DNA of 64,000 nt from positions 36,740 to 100,739 of the forward strand of contig NZ_BFBP01000009.1 in assembly GCF_003112695.1 (NCBI RefSeq). Direction: 5' to 3'. This DNA comes from Azospira sp. I13 (GTDB lineage Bacteria; Pseudomonadota; Gammaproteobacteria; Burkholderiales; Rhodocyclaceae). The position numbers and the translations under genes were made by a program. Below the pieces are notes generated by a model, which saw only the letters and a program-made list of their open reading frames with translations, ran no database searches and had not been told where the DNA came from. The number at the start of each line of letters is the position of its first letter. The first letter of the stretch is position 1. Positions 58,548 to 64,000 of this stretch are shown in pieces.

Positions 58548-59267
58548 ATGGATTCCCTGGAACGCTACGCCGACCTCCTCGAAGCTGCTGATGAAGCAGC
58601 CTGGGTGGCCGCCTTTTTCGCCCACAGCCGCCGCCTGGGCTTCGAGTACTGCCTCTACGGCACCATCCCTCACGCCAAGTCCGCCCTGTCCACAGCCTGG
58701 GTCCGCAGCTCCTTTCCGGCTCCCTGGCTGGAGCGCTACTTCGGCCGGGGCTATGTGGCCTTCGACTACAAGGTGGTGCATTGCATGAACAACACCATTC
58801 CCCTGCTCTGGAGCCCCGAGGCCTTTGCCGGCCCGGAACAGCGGCGGGTGTACCAGGAGGGCTGTGCCTTCGGTCTGCGTGCCGGCATCAGCGTGCCGGC
58901 CCACGGCCCGGAGGGGACGTATGGGCAAATGTGCCTGTCTCACGATACCGAACCTGACTCGACCTTCCAGCAACACATCCTGGGCCTGTTGCCGGAGATC
59001 CTGCTGCTGCGCGATGTGGTCTCCCAAAGCGCCAAGCGCTTTGCCTTCCCCCTCCAGCAGGAGAAAGCCCGCAAGCTGACCACGCGGGAAGAGGAATGCC
59101 TGCGCTGGGCCGCCGCCGGAAAAAGCTCCAAGAGCATTGCCCAGGTCCTGGGCTGTGCCGAGCCGACAGTCAATTTTCACCTCACCAACGCCCGCAAGAA
59201 GCTGGGGGCGCCGACCCGCCAGGCCGCCATCGCCGCTGCCATCCAGAGCGGCCTGATCCTCATCTGA
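58548..59267 (+). CDS. LuxR-family regulator with autoinducer-binding domain
   Basis: A 239-residue protein: an N-terminal autoinducer-binding-type domain (about residues 15-160) and a GerE helix-turn-helix (about 173-235, LTTREEECLRWAAAGKSSKSIAQVL). Counted against TraR, Trp57, Tyr61, Asp70, Trp85 and the Gly113 region are kept, but Pro71 is replaced by Tyr (FDYKVV). No luxI-type synthase is in the window, so this looks like a LuxR solo. It is the only regulator before the TolC-HlyD-adhesin genes and may control them. ATG 58548 is the start closest to the family length. Confidence 0.9.
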   Translation: MDSLERYADLLEAADEAAWVAAFFAHSRRLGFEYCLYGTIPHAKSALSTAWVRSSFPAPWLERYFGRGYVAFDYKVVHCMNNTIPLLWSPEAFAGPEQRRVYQEGCAFGLRAGISVPAHGPEGTYGQMCLSHDTEPDSTFQQHILGLLPEILLLRDVVSQSAKRFAFPLQQEKARKLTTREEECLRWAAAGKSSKSIAQVLGCAEPTVNFHLTNARKKLGAPTRQAAIAAAIQSGLILI

Positions 59268-59298
59268 ACTGCCCTTCCTCGCTCGAAACTTCCGTGGT

Positions 59299-59323
59299 GC
59301 AGCGCCCCATTTTGGGGCGTTGC
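59299..59323 (+). terminator. Stem-loop after the LuxR-type gene
   Basis: GCAGCGCCCC, loop ATTTT and GGGGCGTTGC form a 10-bp stem with one G-U pair 30 nt past the stop. No T-run follows. Confidence 0.45.
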
Positions 59324-59473
59324 GCTACTCCACACTGTCATTTCTGATAGCTATTTCGGCCATCCACGGTCGAATACACTGAAAACCGTGTTTCAGGCCG
59401 GCTTTCATCGTTTGGCATAGGCCGGATCGAATCTCCGGACCGCCGCCGCAGCCCCTCCTTTCATTGCCGCCGC

Positions 59474-59488
59474 CTGGTGAAAAACCAG
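59474..59488. promoter_or_regulatory. Short dyad upstream of the TolC-like gene
   Basis: CTGGT, a 5-base spacer and ACCAG form a small palindrome about 70 nt before the gene. A half-similar dyad (TGCTGACTCTAGCA) follows at 59495-59508. CTG-N9-CAG is one base short of a lux-box layout, so operator function is speculative. Confidence 0.2.
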
Positions 59489-59558
59489 CCGTATTGCTGA
59501 CTCTAGCAGCACGGCCGGGCCGGCCTTGGACACCTCCTCAACTTCCCAGCCCGCCACC

Positions 59559-61121
59559 ATGCCCAATCATTCCGCCATCACGCCGGCCCTCCCCCGCCAG
59601 GCCAAGCCACTGCTCGCCCTGACCCTGGCCCTGGGCCTCACCGGCTGCGCCACCCTGGAGCCCCAGGTCCTGGAACCCGCCCAGATCCAGGCCACCACCC
59701 AGGCGGACAAGGCGCGTCTGGCCCAGGATGTGGAGCCTCTCACCGGCGCCCTCAGCCTCGAGGAAGCCATTGCCCGAGCCATCAAGTACAACGCCGAACG
59801 TCGCCTCAAGGCCATGGAGGAAGCCGTCGCCTACGGCACCTTCGAAGCCGGCCGCTTCGACATGCTGCCCAAGCTGGTGGCCTCCGCCGGCTACCGCTAC
59901 CGCAACAAGGACCTGATCACCCGTAGCGAGGACTCGGTCACCGGACTGCCCTCCCTGGCCCATCCCTACATTTCAAGCAGCCGTGAAGCCACCTCCACCG
60001 ACCTCGGCTTCTCCTGGAGCCTGCTGGACTTCGGCCAGAGCTACTACGCTGCCAAGCAGAATGCCGACCGGGTGCTGGTGGCCACCGAGCGCCGCCGCAA
60101 AGCCCTGCACAACCTGGTACAGGATGTCCGCACCGCCTACTGGCGCGTCGTCGCCGCCGACAAGCTGGAGGGCACCCTGCGGGAAACCATCAAGGAAGCC
60201 GACAGCGCCATCGCCCTGGCCCGCAAGGCGGAAAAGGAAAACCTGCGGCCGCCCCTGGAGTCCCTGCGCTACCAGCGGCAACTGCTGGAAAACCTGCGCA
60301 TGCTCGGCGTCATCCAGCAGGAACTGGCCACCGCCCGGGTGGAACTGGCCTCCCTGACCAACCTGCCCCTGGCGCAGCAGATCAAGGTGGTGGAACCGAG
60401 CGGCAATCTCAGCACGGCCTGGCTTCAGGTGCCGGTGGAAAAACTGGAGGCCCAGGCCCTGATGCTCAATCCGGACCTGCGCGAAAGCCTCTACAACGCC
60501 CGTATCGCTCAGGAGGAAACCCGCCGGACCATGCTCAAGCTTTTCCCCGGCATTTCCTTCACCTACGCCCTCAAGCGCAGCGACGACGACTATCTGATCA
60601 ACGACGTCTGGCGTGAAGCCGGGGCGCAGGTGTCCCTCAACCTGCTGGGACTCCTGGCCGCCCCGGCCCAGATGCGGCTGGCTGATGCCGGCGTCGCCCT
60701 GGCCGACCAGAAGCGCATGGCCACCCAGATCGCCGTGCTGACCCAGCTGCACATCGCCCGCCTGCATTACGCCAACGCTGCCCTGCAATTCGAGCGGGCC
60801 GACAACCTGGCTCAGGTGGATGGCCGCATCGCTGAACACATCGCCTACCAGGAAAAAGCCGACAAGCAGACCCGCCTCGAGCGGGTGGCGCATCAGACGG
60901 CTGCCATCCTTTCCACCCTGCGCCGCTACCAGGCGCTCTCCGACGCCAACACCGCCGCCTCCCGCCTCCAGGCCACCCTGGGCCTGGAACCCCGGGTGGA
61001 AGGCAGCGACGCCATGCCCCTGGCCGATCTTACCCAGGCAGTGGGCGAAGCCCTGAAGCAATGGCAGGCGGGGGAGCTGCCTCCCCTGCCGGACGCGCCG
61101 GCCCAGGCCAAGGCGGAGTGA
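59559..61121 (+). CDS. TolC-family outer-membrane efflux lipoprotein
   Basis: A 520-residue TolC-like protein with lipobox LTGC (Cys 30), so probably acylated like the OprM/NodT group. Two structural repeats with long helices and coiled-coil stretches are visible (about 70-290 and 300-500). ALSLEEAIARAIKYNAERR is the usual start of the first repeat. It should form the outer-membrane channel for the adaptor encoded 2 nt downstream. ATG 59559 is chosen over TTG 59526; neither has a clear ribosome-binding site. The C-terminus is Pro/Ala-rich. Confidence 0.88.
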   Translation: MPNHSAITPALPRQAKPLLALTLALGLTGCATLEPQVLEPAQIQATTQADKARLAQDVEPLTGALSLEEAIARAIKYNAERRLKAMEEAVAYGTFEAGRFDMLPKLVASAGYRYRNKDLITRSEDSVTGLPSLAHPYISSSREATSTDLGFSWSLLDFGQSYYAAKQNADRVLVATERRRKALHNLVQDVRTAYWRVVAADKLEGTLRETIKEADSAIALARKAEKENLRPPLESLRYQRQLLENLRMLGVIQQELATARVELASLTNLPLAQQIKVVEPSGNLSTAWLQVPVEKLEAQALMLNPDLRESLYNARIAQEETRRTMLKLFPGISFTYALKRSDDDYLINDVWREAGAQVSLNLLGLLAAPAQMRLADAGVALADQKRMATQIAVLTQLHIARLHYANAALQFERADNLAQVDGRIAEHIAYQEKADKQTRLERVAHQTAAILSTLRRYQALSDANTAASRLQATLGLEPRVEGSDAMPLADLTQAVGEALKQWQAGELPPLPDAPAQAKAE

Positions 61122-61123
61122 CG

Positions 61124-61969
61124 ATGCCTGGTCCCGCCGCTCCAACCATCGACCCGGCCGGGCGATCCTGGCGTCCGGCACTGCTCCTGGCGCTGCTACT
61201 GGGCGGCTGCCTTAGCCAGGCCCTGGCCAACGAGCTGCCACGGCCGGCCGCCGCCCCCCCGATCCGGGATGCGGTTGAGGCCAGCGTGCTGGAAAAGCGG
61301 GACATTCGCGCCCGTCTGACGCCTCGTCGCTACACCACCCTGGCGGCGGAAATCGGCGCCAAGATCAACCGCCTGCCCGTCGCCGAAGGCAGCCCGTTCA
61401 AGGCGGGGCAGTTGCTCATCCAGTTCGACTGCACCCTGCAACAGGCCCAGCTGAGCAAGGCCAAGGGCGCCCTGGCCGCGGCCAATACGGCATGGCAGGC
61501 CAACCGCCGTCTGGCCGAGTTGTACTCCGTCAGCAAGGTCGAACTGGAAACGTCGGAAGCTGAGCTGACCAAGGCCCGGGCCGAAGTCAGCGCCAGCCAG
61601 GCCATTCTGAGCAAATGCAACGTTACGGCCCCCTACGCTGGCCGCGTCGCCGAACAGAAAGTGCGGGAGCAAACCTTCGTGCAACCGGGCCAAGCCTTGC
61701 TGGACATCATCGACGACGGCGCCCTGGAACTGGAGTTCCTGGTGCCCTCCCGCTGGATGGCCTGGCTCAAGCCCGACACGGCCTTTGAAATTCGTGTTGA
61801 CGAAACCGGGCGCAGCTACCCGGCCCGTGTACAGCGGATCGGCGCCCGGGTGGACCCGGTCAGCCAGTCCATCAAGCTCAATGCCGTGATCGACGGCAAG
61901 TTCAACGACCTCGTCGCCGGCATGAGCGGCAAAGTGCTTATCACGCCACCTGCTGCCAACCCCCGCTAA
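61124..61969 (+). CDS. HlyD/RND-type periplasmic adaptor, probable lipoprotein
   Basis: A 281-residue membrane-fusion protein. The N-terminus has a lipobox-like LGGC (Cys 29) followed by an alternative signal-peptidase site (ALA). The lipoyl-like halves (about 60-95 and 165-195, with FDCTLQQAQLSKAKGALAAA and NVTAPYAGRVAEQKV) flank a short hairpin, then beta-barrel and membrane-proximal parts. It is shorter than classical HlyD (478) and lacks its inner-membrane helix. No ABC or RND pump gene is adjacent upstream; it may lie beyond the window. Confidence 0.85.
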   Translation: MPGPAAPTIDPAGRSWRPALLLALLLGGCLSQALANELPRPAAAPPIRDAVEASVLEKRDIRARLTPRRYTTLAAEIGAKINRLPVAEGSPFKAGQLLIQFDCTLQQAQLSKAKGALAAANTAWQANRRLAELYSVSKVELETSEAELTKARAEVSASQAILSKCNVTAPYAGRVAEQKVREQTFVQPGQALLDIIDDGALELEFLVPSRWMAWLKPDTAFEIRVDETGRSYPARVQRIGARVDPVSQSIKLNAVIDGKFNDLVAGMSGKVLITPPAANPR

Positions 61970-61988
61970 TCTCCCCAGGAGATATCCC

Positions 61989-64000
61989 ATGAAACGCCTG
62001 TCCCGCGCCCTCCTGCCTTCCCTGTTCCGCCGCGCTGCCGCATCGCCGGATGGCGGCCAACCCGCCAGCCCAAGGCCAGAAACCGCCAGCCGCCCCCCCC
62101 GCAGCATCCTGCGGCCCCTGGCCCTGGAGCAGCGTTTCATGTTCGACGGCGCCGCCGGAGCGGAAGCGGCCCAGGCAGCAGCCGGCAAGATCCTGCCAAC
62201 CCTCGATGCCCTCCACGCCATGCAGGCAGCCCATGCCCCGGGGCTGGACCCCCAGGTGATCCGGGAGGCAGCGCCGCTCCTCAACGGCGGTCGCCGGGAA
62301 GTGGTGTTCATCGACAGCGGATTGCCCGACTACCAAAGCCTGGTGCAAGGCGTGCGCTCCGGGGTGGAAGTCGTGCTTCTGGCCCCGGGCCAGGACGGGC
62401 TGGCACAGATGGCGGCGTGGGCCAGCCGACACCAGGGCTACGATGCCATCCACCTCTTCAGCCACGGCGAGGCAGGGCGACTGAGCCTGGGCAGCGAGCA
62501 CCTTGACCTCACCCGATTACAGGACGAGGGGGTGCGGCGTGAGCTGGCCCAATTGGGCAAAGCCCTGACGGCCGATGGCGATTTACTGCTCTACGGTTGC
62601 GATGTCGCCCAGGGAACCAAGGGGGGAGCCTTCATCGAACGCCTGGCCCAACTCACCGCCGCCGACGTGGCGGCCTCCCGGGACACCACCGGCCTCTGGA
62701 AAGGCGAAGGCAACTGGATTCTGGAAGCCACCACCGGACTGGTGGGCGAGAGCCTGGCCGTCAATGGCTACGACCACCGGCTGGCGACCGAAACCTTGAG
62801 TGTTGTCGGCGCCACGGTGGACAGCGGCGGTACTGGCCCTAGCCTTGGCGCGGAGTTGCTTAGCGGTGAAGCCGCCAGTAGCGCCGGAAACATTGAGGTT
62901 TACTTTACGGACCGGGTCACTCATAGCAAGGCCGGTCTCGTCTATCTGCTCAACCCACCTGCTGCGGGCTACGCTGGCGGAGGCATCTCTGCCTACCACG
63001 CGCTCGATAACTCTGGTCAAAACTATAGCGAAGGCAAGGATGCCAACGGCGACGGCCGCTTGGATGACGATTCGCGAGAAACGGAGTATCTGGTCATTCG
63101 CCGCCAGGATGGCAGCAGCTTTGCGCTCCAGGATCTGGCCATGACCTGGTTGGGCGGAGACGGAATGACGCTGCAAATTGAAGGCATGAGTGGGGGCGTA
63201 TCCACTGGTTCCATCACCTACACGGTCCCCAGTGCTTCCAACGCCACAAAGAATTTCGCCACCGAAATCAGCGCTGCCGGCAGCAAATTCACCAACGTCG
63301 ACATGATCCGTGTGACTGGCTATGCCTATCCTGGCTCCGTCTATATCAACACCAAAGATGGAAGCGCCAAATACCTTGACACTGGTTTTGGCGCCGCCTT
63401 CAGCAGCGTCACCCTTGCCGACGTGGCCGTCGTCGGCCCCTCGGTGACCGACGCCAAAATCAACATCACCTCCACCGGTAGCGGCACCGGTGGTACCTAC
63501 AGGATTGGCGATACTGTTACCGCCACCTGGAACAACACCGCCGCCGGCGACAACAATGCGGGCGTCACCGGCGTGACCATGGATTTCAGCCAATTCGGCG
63601 GCGGCACCGCCGTAACGGCCAGCAACAGCGGCAACATCTGGACGGCTAGCTACACCATCACTGCGGGATCGGTGGACGCCACCGCGCGCAACGTCAAGGT
63701 CAGTGCCACCGATGGCACCGGGACCCGTACCACGGCTGATACCACCGGCCTCTCGGTGGACAACATTGTCCCTACCGCCACCGACGGCAACATCAGCATC
63801 AGTGGGGGCACGGGTAGCGGCGGCGCCTACAAGATCGGCGACACCGTCACCGCCACTTGGAACAACACCGCCGGCGGCGACAACAATGCCGACACCATCA
63901 GCGCCGTCACCTTCGACTTCAGCGCCTTCGGCGGCGGTAGCGCCGTGGCCGCCACCAACAGCGGTGGTACCTGGACGGCCACCTACACCCTGGTCGCCGG
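61989..64000 (+). CDS. Giant repetitive surface protein with DUF4347 domain (5' part)
   Basis: The first 670 residues of a protein running past the right edge; AGGAG at 61977-61981 precedes ATG 61989 by 7 nt. Order: basic Pro-rich N-terminus without a classical signal peptide; LEQRFMFDGAA (46-56), like LEPR-XLL-type motifs of giant exported proteins; DUF4347 (about 104-250) with LFSHGE (His 159) and YGCDVA (Cys 204); a less G+C-rich segment with calcium-loop-like DANGDGRLDDD (351-361); then Ig-like repeats of 110 residues from about 485. A secreted adhesin exported through the TolC/HlyD pair is the best guess. Confidence 0.85.
   Translation, partial: MKRLSRALLPSLFRRAAASPDGGQPASPRPETASRPPRSILRPLALEQRFMFDGAAGAEAAQAAAGKILPTLDALHAMQAAHAPGLDPQVIREAAPLLNGGRREVVFIDSGLPDYQSLVQGVRSGVEVVLLAPGQDGLAQMAAWASRHQGYDAIHLFSHGEAGRLSLGSEHLDLTRLQDEGVRRELAQLGKALTADGDLLLYGCDVAQGTKGGAFIERLAQLTAADVAASRDTTGLWKGEGNWILEATTGLVGESLAVNGYDHRLATETLSVVGATVDSGGTGPSLGAELLSGEAASSAGNIEVYFTDRVTHSKAGLVYLLNPPAAGYAGGGISAYHALDNSGQNYSEGKDANGDGRLDDDSRETEYLVIRRQDGSSFALQDLAMTWLGGDGMTLQIEGMSGGVSTGSITYTVPSASNATKNFATEISAAGSKFTNVDMIRVTGYAYPGSVYINTKDGSAKYLDTGFGAAFSSVTLADVAVVGPSVTDAKINITSTGSGTGGTYRIGDTVTATWNNTAAGDNNAGVTGVTMDFSQFGGGTAVTASNSGNIWTASYTITAGSVDATARNVKVSATDGTGTRTTADTTGLSVDNIVPTATDGNISISGGTGSGGAYKIGDTVTATWNNTAGGDNNADTISAVTFDFSAFGGGSAVAATNSGGTWTATYTLVA
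63445..64000 (+). repeat. Start of 330-bp (110-residue) tandem Ig-like repeats
   Basis: Two successive units are seen, offset by exactly 330 bases (TGGAACAACACCGCC at 63528 and 63858). Both contain YxIGDTVTATWNNTA, GDNNA, FGGG and WTA(S/T)YT. The second is cut by the window edge, so copy number is unknown. Confidence 0.9.

Noticed and set aside
59474..59508. Lux-box operator for the LuxR-type protein
   Set aside because: The dyads have wrong spacing and short arms; listed only as a low-confidence site.

Overview
This is a strongly G+C-rich chromosomal window from a betaproteobacterium, most likely a member of the Rhodocyclales close to Azospira/Dechlorosoma. The assignment rests on gene order and family content: polA next to a DUF2782 gene and an APH-type thrB, tandem BPSS1780-type membrane proteins, nadD-rsfS-rlmH-maf with rng nearby, yibN-like rhodanese-grxC-secB-gpsA, and ruvCAB followed by ybgC-tolQRAB-pal-cpoB-queE. 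The genus is inferred, not shown. Almost all of the window is ordinary core genome in compact operons with 1-13 nt overlaps. No tRNA, rRNA, CRISPR array, prophage or intact insertion sequence was seen.

Layout. 1-4183: end of a surface polysaccharide locus, with an O-antigen-ligase-like protein, an MBOAT acyltransferase and an SGNH-like partner. 4505-9359: polA on the minus strand, divergent from a LOG-family gene, then DUF2782 and thrB. 9533-13330: two paralogous membrane proteins, nadD, rsfS, rlmH, maf. 13411-17363: a glycosyltransferase-like gene and trhP (minus), divergent from rng. 17476-19217: a TetR regulator and an O-methyltransferase with composition unlike the neighbours. 19393-21501: a TRAP transporter pair with a clear terminator. 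21814-25425: a histidine phosphatase, glyA, nrdR, ribD. 25743-30056 (minus): envC-like, ctpA, a small conserved gene, and a MoeB/ThiF enzyme lying behind a terminator. 30296-33537: arsR-type regulator, rhodanese, grxC, secB, SH3 protein, gpsA. 33968-35716: msbA. 35779-38848: cobalamin nucleotide-loop genes cobT-cobS-cobC, divergent from cobU. 38967-39912: universal stress protein and PilZ protein. 39945-52036 (minus): yebC, DMT exporter, TonB-dependent receptor, ruvCAB, ybgC-tolQRAB-pal-cpoB-queE. 52106-58174: HerA-like ATPase, a small gene in an AT-richer patch, malonyl-CoA decarboxylase, lgt, ilvD.

The most interesting part is 58548 to the right edge: a LuxR-type regulator with an altered autoinducer pocket, a TolC-family lipoprotein, a HlyD/RND-type adaptor lipoprotein, and the start of a giant repetitive surface protein. 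The giant protein lacks an ordinary signal peptide. It carries an LExRxxFDxAA sorting-like motif, a DUF4347 domain with a His/Cys pair resembling caspase/CHAT-type peptidases, a calcium-loop-like motif, and near-identical 110-residue repeats. I read it as a quorum- or ligand-regulated adhesin export locus whose inner-membrane pump is not within the window.

A second unexplained signal is a 22-bp sequence (21/22 identical) in two otherwise empty intergenic regions, 4288-4309 and 25551-25572 (inverted), which suggests a dispersed repeat or remnants of one element. All calls come from reading the sequence; no database or structure search was run.
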